Notes under the pieces: model-generated
What the model was told of the DNA's origin: nothing
The model's input: the letters and a program-made list of their open reading frames with translations, nothing else
The model's database searches: none
Shown: piece after piece, positions 8,119 through 14,760 of the stretch
Position numbering within the stretch: the first letter of the stretch is position 1
Layout of the letters: the number at the start of each line of letters is the position of its first letter
Position numbers and translations under genes: made by a program
DNA from: DATIXD01 sp035518875
GTDB taxonomy: Bacteria > Pseudomonadota > Gammaproteobacteria > Methylococcales > Methylococcaceae
Length of the DNA stretch: 25,408 nucleotides
Direction: 5' to 3'
Assembly: GCA_035518875.1 (NCBI GenBank)
Contig: DATIXD010000262.1
Span: 1 to 25,408, forward strand

Positions 8119-8129
8119 GAAGGCGACTA

Positions 8130-8678
8130 ATGACCAGATATAAAGGGGGGATGACATTGGCTTCGGGCAACCGTAAGGAAAATAGCGAGGCCCTATCAAT
8201 GGCCGTTCGCGAGACCATGCGACTTTGGGCGTCGGGGGTCACCGTGGTGACGACCAGGGCCGGCGACCGACGGGCCGGCATGACCGTCAGCGCCTTTACC
8301 TCCCTTTCTCTCGATCCGCCCTTGGTGTTGGTGGCTCTGCACAAGGATACCGAGGTCGCTCGTCTGATCCGCAGATCGCGGTTGTTCGGGATTTCGATTC
8401 TGGGGGAAGAGGGGGAAGTGCTTTCGCAACAGTTCGCGGGCATCACGCCACTGCCGGAAGGCGCAGACCGCTTTCATGGCGTGGCTACCCAAATGCGGGT
8501 GACCGGGGTGCCGATTCTCGCTGACGCCATCGCCTGGCTGGATTGCCGGGTGGTCAGGTTGCGCGAGATGGCGACTCATCTCGCGGTAGTCGGCGAGGTG
8601 CTGGACACCGGCCGGCGGGATGATCCCGTCCGGCCGCTGGTCTACCACAATCGCGGCTACACCCGGCTCGCGCCTTAG
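8130..8678 (+). CDS. Flavin reductase-like, FMN-binding protein
   Basis: This 182-residue protein matches the flavin reductase-like family (DIM6/NTAB, split-barrel FMN binding). The typical N-terminal part is visible: ASGVTVVTT (about 34-42), then AGMTVSAFTSLSLDPPLVLV (about 49-68), which forms the flavin-binding strand and loop, and later a segment like WLDCRVV. Members reduce FMN or FAD with NAD(P)H, usually as partners of a flavin-dependent monooxygenase; no monooxygenase is present in this window. I took ATG 8130 because GGAAGG lies six bases upstream; ATG 8151 sits too close to its purine run. The upstream region carries nested inverted repeats. Substrate is unknown. Confidence 0.85.
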   Translation: MTRYKGGMTLASGNRKENSEALSMAVRETMRLWASGVTVVTTRAGDRRAGMTVSAFTSLSLDPPLVLVALHKDTEVARLIRRSRLFGISILGEEGEVLSQQFAGITPLPEGADRFHGVATQMRVTGVPILADAIAWLDCRVVRLREMATHLAVVGEVLDTGRRDDPVRPLVYHNRGYTRLAP

Positions 8679-8733
8679 CGCGACTCCATCAAAAGCGGCG
8701 CCATCGGTTTCACCCTAACTCCGGTTCAACGAA

Positions 8734-9633
8734 GTGATTCAGCAGCTTCTGTGGTCTTTAACCAATCGCCCTTATGTCACGGTTTTTCTTTTCGCGTTTC
8801 TCGCACTCTCCTGGTTGGAGCAGGGCAGACTTCGCACGCTGATCTGGCTGGCCAGCGGTTATCTCGTGGCCCTCGCCGCCGAATGGGGCAGCATCAATCA
8901 TGGTATTCCTTTCGGCAGGTACGTTTATCATTATGAACATCTCGAGAACGATCTGGTCGTTTTCGGCGTCCCATTCTTCGACAGCCTTTCGTTTTCCTTC
9001 CTCAGCTACGTGAGTTTTTCATTCGCCCAATTTTTCATGTCGCCCCTATGGATGCGAGGGTACGACGTTCAAAGGGTCACTTCGCGTCGGTTGCGCAATT
9101 CCACACCGGTGCTACTGTTGGGCGCCATGTTGATGGTCGTCATCGATTTGATCGTCGATCCGATAGCGCATTTGGGCAAGCATTGGTTTCTGGGAGACAT
9201 TTACCATTACCCGGAACCGGGCGTCCATTTCGGCGTGACCCTGGCGAACTACGGCGGCTGGTTCCTGGTGGCGTCGATCACCATTTTCCTGAATCAAAGG
9301 ATCGACGAGCGCCTGGCGATTCGTGAGCGGGAAAATGGCGGATCCCCGAAACTCAAGCATGTCCCGCTGAAAGGCCTGTTTGCGCCCTGTTTCTGGGGCG
9401 GGATCGTAGTGTTCCAACTGGGCGTTACCTATTGCCTGGCCCTCGGAGACGATTTGGCCATCGACCACGAGCGTCTCAAGCTTCAAGCCCTAACCGGCAC
9501 TTTTATCATCGCCCCGATTCTGGCTTTGGCGGCCTTTCAGCCCCTCAAACGCGCCAACCGAGTCAGTCATGAAGATCTGAATGTCTGGTTTTCCGAATAT
9601 CCTTGCCACCCAAACCGAGCGCCGCGGGATTAA
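8734..9633 (+). CDS. Carotenoid biosynthesis membrane protein (CruF/DUF422-like)
   Basis: This 299-residue protein is very hydrophobic, with about seven predicted membrane segments. It carries signatures I associate with the carotenoid biosynthesis protein family (PF04240, includes CruF and bacterioruberin hydratases): EWGSINHGIPFGRYVYH near residue 50, the acidic pair in DLIVDPIAH (about 143-151), and the segment GVHFGVTLANYGGWFLVA (about 164-181). CruF-type enzymes hydrate the 1,2 double bond of acyclic carotenoid ends. No crtB, crtI or glycosyltransferase gene lies nearby, so its carotenoid substrate must be made elsewhere or it does something else. The start is GTG 8734, the first start codon after an in-frame TAA at 8716. 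Confidence 0.75.
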   Translation: MIQQLLWSLTNRPYVTVFLFAFLALSWLEQGRLRTLIWLASGYLVALAAEWGSINHGIPFGRYVYHYEHLENDLVVFGVPFFDSLSFSFLSYVSFSFAQFFMSPLWMRGYDVQRVTSRRLRNSTPVLLLGAMLMVVIDLIVDPIAHLGKHWFLGDIYHYPEPGVHFGVTLANYGGWFLVASITIFLNQRIDERLAIRERENGGSPKLKHVPLKGLFAPCFWGGIVVFQLGVTYCLALGDDLAIDHERLKLQALTGTFIIAPILALAAFQPLKRANRVSHEDLNVWFSEYPCHPNRAPRD

Positions 9634-9674
9634 GGCTCGGACAAGACGGCAGCCATGACTTTTCAAAAGTGCCG

Positions 9675-10199
9675 ATGAAATCCTTTTTCTTCTTCCTGGT
9701 ATCGTTGGTGATCCTTGGCTCGGCCAGTGAGGCGTTGGCGGCCGATTGGTGGTTTGTCCCTTGGGACCGACCGGGGGAGAGCGAAGAAATCGTCTATGTC
9801 GACAAGTCGAGCCTGGAAAGGATTGGCCGGAGCGGCAGGATCACCGCCTGGGTGTGGACGGTTTATCGAAGCGATCAAAGCGCCGAATCCGGAAGCTATC
9901 GAAGTCACAAGCATCGCTTAATCGTCGACTGCGATAAAAAGGAAGCCGGTGCGGATATCGGTTTCCTGTATTCGGCTTACGGCGGACTGATTCAACAGTA
10001 CCGCAAGTCTGCGCCGGAGATGGAGCCGGTAGTACCCGAATCGATACGGGAAACCGTCGTCCTATTCGTCTGTTCAGGCGGTAAGCAACCTCCCCGGGTC
10101 ATACCTGTCTACGATCCCAGTCGAGATTTCGAGTCGCGGTTCGCGCAAAGGGATAGAGAAAGAAAGCCGATCGGTAATTCGGCACCGAATGAAAAATAG
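9675..10199 (+). CDS. Secreted surface-adhesin-E-like protein
   Basis: This 174-residue protein starts at ATG 9675. It has a clear signal peptide (MKSFFFFLVSLVILGSASEA, cleavage probably after ALA, before ADWW). The mature protein has the pattern of surface-adhesin protein E-like domains (PF16747): the opening strand DWWFVP, a VDKSSLERIGRSGRITAWVW stretch, VDCDKKEAG with a Cys, and a second Cys near FVCSGG that may form a disulfide with it. The family is named after a Haemophilus adhesin, but most members are uncharacterised and adhesion should not be assumed. It sits 42 bases after the CruF-like gene on the same strand and converges on the FemAB-like gene. Confidence 0.72.
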   Translation: MKSFFFFLVSLVILGSASEALAADWWFVPWDRPGESEEIVYVDKSSLERIGRSGRITAWVWTVYRSDQSAESGSYRSHKHRLIVDCDKKEAGADIGFLYSAYGGLIQQYRKSAPEMEPVVPESIRETVVLFVCSGGKQPPRVIPVYDPSRDFESRFAQRDRERKPIGNSAPNEK

Positions 10200-10223
10200 C
10201 CGGCGGCCCGGCAAGAAGAACGT

Positions 10224-10268
10224 GGAATCCGGGGTCTGGCGGGATTCCTCGGGAAGCCGCGCGTTCCC
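10224..10268. terminator. Two hairpins between convergent genes
   Basis: GGAATCC (10224-10230) pairs with GGATTCC (10242-10248), and GGGAA (10251-10255) pairs with TTCCC (10264-10268). They fill the 86-base gap between the adhesin-E-like gene and the convergent FemAB-like gene, a usual place for bidirectional termination. There is no U-tract in either direction, so confidence is low. Confidence 0.3.
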
Positions 10269-10285
10269 CGTGCGCCTGAGAAGAA

Positions 10286-11428
10286 TCAACCCGCTGCATC
10301 GCTCCTGAAAGGCGTTTGCCTGCTCAACTCCTCCATATATTTTTCCACCATGGCCTTTTCCCCCTCGAGAAAATGGGCTATGGCGCGGCGGAAGTCGGAG
10401 TCGGCGATCCAATGCAGGGACCAGGTGGGCGCCGGGAGAAAACCCCGGCTGACCTTGTGTTCGCCCTGTGCGCCGGGTTCGAAGCATTGCAGGCCGTGTT
10501 CGATGGCATATTCGAGACCCTGGTAATAACAGACCTCGAAATGCAGCGAGGGGATGTACTCCAAGCAACCCCAGTAGCGACCATAAAGCGTGTCCGTACC
10601 GATGAGGCAGAATGCGCCTGCGACGATCTCGCCCCGTCTTTCGGCAAACACCATCAGGACGCTTTCACCCATGCTTCGCCCCAATTCCCGAAAAAATTCC
10701 GCCGTCATGGCTGGGTAATTCCCGTAGCGGTCGAAGGTGTTACGGTAGAGGCGGTAGAAGACTCCCCATTCTTCATCGCTCAGTTCGTTGCCGCAAAGCC
10801 TTCTTAAGGTAACCCCAGCGGCGCGCACTTCCCGCCGTTCCTTGCGGATTTGCTTGCGGCGTTTCGAACTGAGGAAGGACAGAAAGTGCTCGAAATCGTC
10901 GTAGCCCCGGTTGTGCCAGTGGAACTGATAGCCTTGCCGCACCAGCACCTGCGGCGAGTGCAGCAACGCCAGATCGGTGGCGAACAGCCAGTGACACGAC
11001 GATACGCCGATGGCGCGCGCGTACGCGATGGCGGCCTCGATACAGTTTGCCGCATCGTCGTGATATGTCGGCGCGGTCAAGACCCTGGGTCCCAGCGCAG
11101 GGGTGAATGGCGATGCGATCACCAGTTTCGGATAATAGTCGAGCCCGGCGCGCTCGTAGGCGTTCGCCCAGGACCAATCGAAGACGAACTCGCCGAACGA
11201 ATTGAACTTGAGATACATGGGCATGGCCGCGGCCAATCGCCCGGCATCCTCGAAAATTAGGTGACAAGGCAACCAACCGACCGCCTCGCCCAGGCAGCCG
11301 AATTCCTCCATAGCCCGCAGAAACTCGTGGCGAAGATGCGGGTAACGACCATCGGTCAGGGCATTCCAGAGGGCGGCGTCCACTTCGCGAATGCGGTGGA
11401 TCGTTCTGACTTCCAGGGTTTTCGTCAT
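10286..11428 (-). CDS. FemAB/GNAT-like protein (COG3146, PF04339 'peptidogalycan biosynthesis' family)
   Basis: This 380-residue protein has features of the FemAB-like branch of the GNAT acyltransferase fold: an N-terminal half with MYLKFNSFGEFVFDWSWANA (about 70-89), a central RKQIRKERREVRAAG basic stretch (about 190-204), and a C-terminal GNAT-like core with VAGAFCLIGTDTLYGRYWG and LHFEVCYYQGLEYAIEHGL. Conserved FEPGAQGEHKVSRGF (about 337-351) is typical of COG3146. The family is usually annotated as putative peptidoglycan or general acyltransferase; no substrate is established. It is a single minus-strand gene, divergent from csrA with a 227-base gap, and convergent with the secreted protein gene. 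Confidence 0.82.
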   Translation of the reverse strand: MTKTLEVRTIHRIREVDAALWNALTDGRYPHLRHEFLRAMEEFGCLGEAVGWLPCHLIFEDAGRLAAAMPMYLKFNSFGEFVFDWSWANAYERAGLDYYPKLVIASPFTPALGPRVLTAPTYHDDAANCIEAAIAYARAIGVSSCHWLFATDLALLHSPQVLVRQGYQFHWHNRGYDDFEHFLSFLSSKRRKQIRKERREVRAAGVTLRRLCGNELSDEEWGVFYRLYRNTFDRYGNYPAMTAEFFRELGRSMGESVLMVFAERRGEIVAGAFCLIGTDTLYGRYWGCLEYIPSLHFEVCYYQGLEYAIEHGLQCFEPGAQGEHKVSRGFLPAPTWSLHWIADSDFRRAIAHFLEGEKAMVEKYMEELSRQTPFRSDAAG

Positions 11429-11532
11429 GGGCGTTTGGCAAGATCGCTATGGATTCGTGCCGGTAGCGGGCCGCTCTTCGAGGCGGTTGTGGCCTGTGAG
11501 ATCGATGCGGGTAGTGGCGTTAGCAAAGCAAT

Positions 11533-11560
11533 TTGGCTTTTCAGGAAAACTTGATACAAT
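11533..11560 (+). promoter_or_regulatory. Predicted sigma70 promoter of csrA
   Basis: TTGGCT (11533-11538) and TACAAT (11555-11560) are separated by 16 bases. The -10 matches five of six consensus bases and the -35 four of six, about 95 bases before the csrA ATG. The surrounding sequence is AT-rich compared with the rest of the window. Confidence 0.55.
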
Positions 11561-11655
11561 AATTTGCTTAGTGAATAAGCTCGCTTTGGTTAGCGATCGA
11601 AATGTTTGCTGGACTTCTTTAACATATTTGGTGCGAGACCACAAAGGAAGGGTAT

Positions 11656-11868
11656 ATGCTGATACTGACTCGCAGAGTGGGCGAGACATTGATGATCGGA
11701 GATGATGTGACGGTCACCGTTTTGGGTGTTAAGGGTAACCAGGTTCGTATCGGCGTCAATGCTCCGAAGGAAATTTCAGTCCACCGGGAAGAAATCTACG
11801 AACGAATCAAGAAAGAACGGCAGCAGGGATTGGCTGCTGGCGAAAAGCCGACAGGATCCTCGGAATAA
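11656..11868 (+). CDS. csrA: Carbon storage regulator CsrA
   Basis: This 70-residue protein is a textbook CsrA: MLILTRRVGETLMIGDDVTV, then VKGNQVRIGVNAPKEI and SVHREEIYERI, including the RNA-binding strand-1 residues LTRR and the Arg in HREEI. CsrA dimers bind GGA motifs in mRNA leaders and block or stabilise translation, controlling central metabolism, motility and biofilm. The C-terminal tail (QQGLAAGEKPTGSSE) is a little longer than in E. coli. The leader AAAGGAAGGG includes GGA in the ribosome binding site itself, consistent with autoregulation. The csrA then tRNA-Ser(GCU) order is also found in E. coli. Confidence 0.98.
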   Translation: MLILTRRVGETLMIGDDVTVTVLGVKGNQVRIGVNAPKEISVHREEIYERIKKERQQGLAAGEKPTGSSE

Positions 11869-11890
11869 ACGGGTAAATGATTCTGGTAAC

Positions 11891-11981
11891 GGAGAGATGG
11901 CCGAGAGGCTGAAGGCGCTCCCCTGCTAAGGGAGTATGGGTCAAAAGCCCATCGAGGGTTCGAATCCCTCTCTCTCCGCCA
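11891..11981 (+). tRNA. serV: tRNA-Ser(GCU)
   Basis: This class II tRNA has a 7-bp acceptor stem (GGAGAGA with TCTCTCC), discriminator G and encoded CCA (11979-11981). The anticodon stem CTCCC/GGGAG encloses the loop CTGCTAA with anticodon GCT at 11925-11927, reading AGC and AGU. The long variable arm pairs ATGGG with CCCAT, and the T-arm is GAGGG-TTCGAAT-CCCTC. It lies 22 bases after csrA and is probably co-transcribed with it. No tRNA-Arg follows, unlike E. coli. The gene symbol follows the E. coli copy next to csrA. Confidence 0.97.
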
Positions 11982-12032
11982 TTATTGTCAATTCCTCGCT
12001 CCTTCGACGAGAGCTGTTCGCGTGGGAGAGTC

Positions 12033-12203
12033 TTATCGGCCCATGCAGGGCATCTTCTTGAGCTCCCGCAGCAATTTCGGTTCAGACTCTTCGGTTTACC
12101 TAGGACGATAAAGCCCCTCCAGTTCTTGCCGGTTCGCCCATTTGCGAAACGGAACTTCACATTCGAGGTTTTTTAAGTAAAATACCCCGATTTTTGAACC
12201 CAA
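12033..12203 (-). pseudogene. Possible coding remnant or intergenic repeat antisense to the rpsP leader
   Basis: On the minus strand, a TTG at 12203 opens a frame that reads smoothly for 35 codons (IGVFYLKNLECEVPFRKW, then ANRQELEGLYRPR) to TAA at 12096-12098. It then continues in frame for 20 codons (TEESEPKLLRELKKMPCMGR) to a second TAA at 12033-12035. The composition is more protein-like than usual antisense sequence, yet the frame has two stops and covers the rpsP promoter. The same stretch has short inverted repeats (GCCC 12039-12042 with GGGC 12048-12051; GGGAG 12024-12028 with CTCCC 12063-12067). It could be a decayed gene, a repeated intergenic element, or chance. I do not recognise the protein. 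Confidence 0.2.
12156..12183 (+). promoter_or_regulatory. Predicted sigma70 promoter of the rpsP operon
   Basis: TTCACA (12156-12161) and TAAAAT (12178-12183) each match five of six consensus bases, with a 16-base spacer. They lie about 50 bases before the rpsP ATG, in the AT-rich gap after the tRNA gene. This is one of the best promoter matches in the window, as expected for ribosomal protein genes. Confidence 0.65.
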
Positions 12204-12231
12204 TTGTTAATTACGGCATAGAGGAATACTG

Positions 12232-12489
12232 ATGGTAACCATTCGTCTGGCGCGCAGCGGAGCGAAAAAGCGGCCTTTTTATCACGTCGTTGTGGCCGAT
12301 AGCAGATCCAAGCGGGACGGACGCTACATCGAACGAGTAGGTTTTTTCAACCCCATCGCGAAGGGCATGGAAGAGCGGCTGCGCTTGGATCAGGAACGCA
12401 TTCAGCATTGGATGGGCCACGGAGCTCAGGCTTCCGACCGAGTAGCTAGCCTGATCAAGGAATTCGACAAAAACACCCCCGCCGCCTGA
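12232..12489 (+). CDS. rpsP: 30S ribosomal protein bS16
   Basis: This 85-residue protein begins MVTIRLARSGAKKRPFYHVVV and continues with ADSRSKRDGRYIERVGFFNP, the hallmark of bS16. Its role is in assembly of the 5' domain of 16S rRNA. The length matches the family. It is the first gene of the rpsP-rimM-trmD-rplS operon and follows a strong promoter. The gene for Ffh, which often precedes rpsP in gammaproteobacteria, is not present here; csrA and tRNA-Ser take that place. GAGGAA lies upstream of the ATG as ribosome binding site. Confidence 0.98.
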   Translation: MVTIRLARSGAKKRPFYHVVVADSRSKRDGRYIERVGFFNPIAKGMEERLRLDQERIQHWMGHGAQASDRVASLIKEFDKNTPAA

Positions 12490-12523
12490 CGCGGAAGTCG
12501 CCAAGCGCAGCCCGTTATAGAAC

Positions 12524-13027
12524 GTGGCTCGGCGAGTCGTTGTCGGCGAGATTGCCGGCGCGTATGGCGTTAAAGGGTGGGTAAAAATTCACTCGTACAC
12601 CGAGCCGGCGGAAAATATCCTTGATTATTCTCCTTGGCGGCTTGCCGGCGATAAATGCGAATCTAGAGAATACAAAGTTATCGCGGGGCGGAGACACGGT
12701 CAGGCCGTGGTTGCACGACTTGAGGGTGTCGAGACCCGAGATCAGGCGGTCGGCCTTAGATTCCAGAAGATCTCGGTTTCCAGGGATCAGTTCCCGCAGT
12801 TGGAACGAGGTTGCTATTACTGGGTGGATTTGATCGGACTGAAAGTTCTGACCTGCTCCGGCGTGGAATTCGGAACGGTGGCCGAAATGATGGCGACCGG
12901 CGCCAATGACGTGATGGTGGTAAGGGGCGAACGTGAGCGGTTGGTGCCTTTCGTTCTCGATGAGTACGTCAAGGAAGTCAGGCTGGACGAGGGTATTATG
13001 ATCGTCGACTGGGATCCGGATTTTTGA
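12524..13027 (+). CDS. rimM: Ribosome maturation factor RimM
   Basis: This 167-residue protein has the RimM N-terminal beta barrel (VVVGEIAGAYGVKGWVKIHSYT, ending with YSPWRL) and the C-terminal PRC-barrel-like half (YYWVDLIGLKVLT, ATGANDVMVV, LVPFVLDEYVKEV, IVDWDPDF). RimM binds S19 and helps 30S head maturation. GTG 12524 is the only suitable start, 34 bases after rpsP, and gives the usual family N-terminus. It lies inside the classic operon between rpsP and trmD. Confidence 0.97.
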   Translation: MARRVVVGEIAGAYGVKGWVKIHSYTEPAENILDYSPWRLAGDKCESREYKVIAGRRHGQAVVARLEGVETRDQAVGLRFQKISVSRDQFPQLERGCYYWVDLIGLKVLTCSGVEFGTVAEMMATGANDVMVVRGERERLVPFVLDEYVKEVRLDEGIMIVDWDPDF

Positions 13028-13039
13028 ATTCAGTTGCCC

Positions 13040-13789
13040 ATGCGATTTGATGTCGTCACGCTGTTTCCGCAGATGGTCAGGGATGCTGCGAGTCACGGCG
13101 TTACCGGTCGAGCGATCGAGCAGGGTGTCGTCCAGTTGGCGCTCTGGAATCCTAGAGACTACACCCGCGACAGACATCGTACCGTCGACGATCGGCCTTA
13201 TGGCGGTGGCCCTGGTATGGTCATGAAGGTCGAGCCATTGCGGGAAGCCATCCGGGCTGCGCGCAACGCCGCAACGGCCAGAGTCTTGGCGGTTTATCTG
13301 AGCCCTCAGGGCCGGAAATTGAAGCAGGAGACGGTCATTCGGTTTGCGCAGCAACCGCGCCTACTACTTGTGGCAGGTCGATACGAAGGCGTGGACGAAC
13401 GCCTACTTGAATCCGAAATCGACGAAGAATGGTCGATCGGCGATTATGTCCTGAGCGGGGGCGAGTTGGCGGCGCTGGTAGTCTTCGATGCCGTAGCGCG
13501 CTTACTGCCGGGTGTTTTGGGGCATGACGAATCGGCCGCGCAGGATTCGCACATGGCCGGCCTTTTGGATTGCCCGCACTATACCCGTCCCGAGGTGGTG
13601 GACGGCATGAGGATCCCGGAGGTCCTGCAAAGCGGCAATCATGAGGCAATCAGACGCTGGCGTCTGAAGCAGTCGCTGGGACGTACCTGGCTTAGAAGAC
13701 CGGATTTGCTGGCGGCCTGTCAACTCGATGCCGAGCAGAAACAGTTGCTGGAAGAGTTTAGAAACGAATTGAACACCAGAATTAATTGA
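13040..13789 (+). CDS. trmD: tRNA (guanine37-N1)-methyltransferase TrmD
   Basis: This 249-residue SPOUT methyltransferase makes m1G37 in tRNAs reading CUN, CCN and CGG codons. Signatures seen are MRFDVVTLFPQMV, RPYGGGPGMVMK, the AdoMet-binding trefoil-knot segment SIGDYVLSGGELA, and LLDCPHYTRPEV. I start it at ATG 13040, where the family consensus begins; the in-frame TTG at 13034 would add two residues. It lies 12 bases after rimM and ends 16 bases before rplS. Confidence 0.97.
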   Translation: MRFDVVTLFPQMVRDAASHGVTGRAIEQGVVQLALWNPRDYTRDRHRTVDDRPYGGGPGMVMKVEPLREAIRAARNAATARVLAVYLSPQGRKLKQETVIRFAQQPRLLLVAGRYEGVDERLLESEIDEEWSIGDYVLSGGELAALVVFDAVARLLPGVLGHDESAAQDSHMAGLLDCPHYTRPEVVDGMRIPEVLQSGNHEAIRRWRLKQSLGRTWLRRPDLLAACQLDAEQKQLLEEFRNELNTRIN

Positions 13790-13805
13790 AGAAGGGGAAC
13801 AATCC

Positions 13806-14156
13806 ATGTCGAACACCATCATTCAACAGCTCGAAGCCGAATGGATGAGCCAGAAGACGGTGCCGCAATTCGCGCCGGGCGATACCGTCGTCGTTCAGGT
13901 GAAAGTGAAGGAAGGCAATCGCGAGCGTTTGCAGGCTTATGAAGGCGTCGTGATCGCCAAGCGCAACCGGGGTTACCACTCCGCCTTTACGGTCCGCAAG
14001 ATATCCCACGGCGAGGGCGTCGAACGGGTCTTTCAGACTTACAGCCCGCAGATCCAGGAAATAGAGGTCAAGCGTCGCGGCGACGTCCGCCGGGCGAAGC
14101 TGTACTATCTACGCGATCGCTCAGGCAAGGCTGCCCGCATTAAGGAAAAAATCTAA
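13806..14156 (+). CDS. rplS: 50S ribosomal protein bL19
   Basis: The 116-residue sequence fits bL19, with FAPGDTVVVQVKVKEGNRER, YEGVVIAKRNRG, FTVRKISHGEGVERVF and a basic C-terminus with RRAKLYYLRDRSGKAARI. The protein sits at the 30S-50S interface near bridge regions. A GAAGGGGAA ribosome binding site precedes the ATG. It closes the rpsP operon and is followed by a strong intrinsic terminator. Confidence 0.98.
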   Translation: MSNTIIQQLEAEWMSQKTVPQFAPGDTVVVQVKVKEGNRERLQAYEGVVIAKRNRGYHSAFTVRKISHGEGVERVFQTYSPQIQEIEVKRRGDVRRAKLYYLRDRSGKAARIKEKI

Positions 14157-14195
14157 GACATCCGGCCTCGCCGGATCCGACTTGATCTCAATACC

Positions 14196-14229
14196 AAACG
14201 GGCTCTCTCGCGATGCCCGTTTGTGTTTT
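14196..14229 (+). terminator. Intrinsic terminator of the rpsP-rimM-trmD-rplS operon
   Basis: A perfect 8-bp stem, AAACGGGC (14196-14203) with GCCCGTTT (14215-14222), has an 11-base loop and runs into GTGTTTT. It lies 40 bases after the rplS stop. This is the clearest intrinsic terminator in the window. Confidence 0.85.
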
Positions 14230-14250
14230 GGGGTCTAAGAGGCAACACTT

Positions 14251-14760
14251 TTGGCGCAAGGCCAAGTGAACCTAAAGGCGTTTCCCACAGTTCCGTGCAA
14301 GGCCGTGATCGCCGCGCCGTTCGGCGTTTTAACCGTACACGCTAACGAGGCGGGCGTGGCCATGATCGAGTTGGCGCCGGATGCCACCGAAATGGTCGTC
14401 GCTACTACGCCGTTGCTCGAGGAGGCCTGCCGACAGTTCCACGCCTATTTCGAAGATCCGCGATGGTCGTTTTCCCTCCCTTTACTGGTCCAAGGCACGG
14501 CGTATTCTCGGCGGGTCTGGCGGGCCCTGGTCGATATTCCTACTGGTACAGTCAAAAGCTATGGGCAGCTTGCGCGGGAGTTGGGCAGCGGAGCTCGGGC
14601 CGTGGCGGGCGCTTGCCGTGGGAATGAATTTCCCATCGTGATTCCCTGTCACCGCGTGGTGGCAGCAAATAACCTGGGGGGTTACTGCGGCGAACTGTCT
14701 GGTCCCTTTCTCGGGATCAAGCGCTGGCTGCTTCGGCATGAGGGTTATGAGTTCGCCTGA
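14251..14760 (+). CDS. ogt: Methylated-DNA--[protein]-cysteine S-methyltransferase
   Basis: This 169-residue repair protein removes O6-alkyl groups from guanine by transfer to its own Cys. The active site IPCHRV (Cys at about residue 132) is intact. The helix-turn-helix with the Arg finger is seen in AVAGACRGN, and YGQLARELGS precedes it. The start is uncertain: TTG 14251 is used here, while GTG 14266 would remove five residues. Its last 23 bases overlap xerD, and it heads a probable operon of six genes ending with lpxB. The Ada regulatory domain is absent, so it is of Ogt type rather than full Ada. Confidence 0.9.
   Translation: MAQGQVNLKAFPTVPCKAVIAAPFGVLTVHANEAGVAMIELAPDATEMVVATTPLLEEACRQFHAYFEDPRWSFSLPLLVQGTAYSRRVWRALVDIPTGTVKSYGQLARELGSGARAVAGACRGNEFPIVIPCHRVVAANNLGGYCGELSGPFLGIKRWLLRHEGYEFA

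Noticed and set aside
6278..8446. 722-codon open frame on the minus strand
   Set aside because: It lies antisense to the HerA-like gene and part of the flavin reductase gene, is rich in His, Arg and Gln as expected of GC-rich antisense frames, and shows no family motifs, while the plus-strand genes have intact motifs.
11807..12160. 117-codon minus-strand frame containing GERGIRTLDGLLTHTPLAGE
   Set aside because: This segment is the antisense translation of the tRNA-Ser gene, a well-known false protein in databases.
12515..13354. 279-codon minus-strand frame
   Set aside because: Antisense to rimM and trmD, which are certain; shadow frame.
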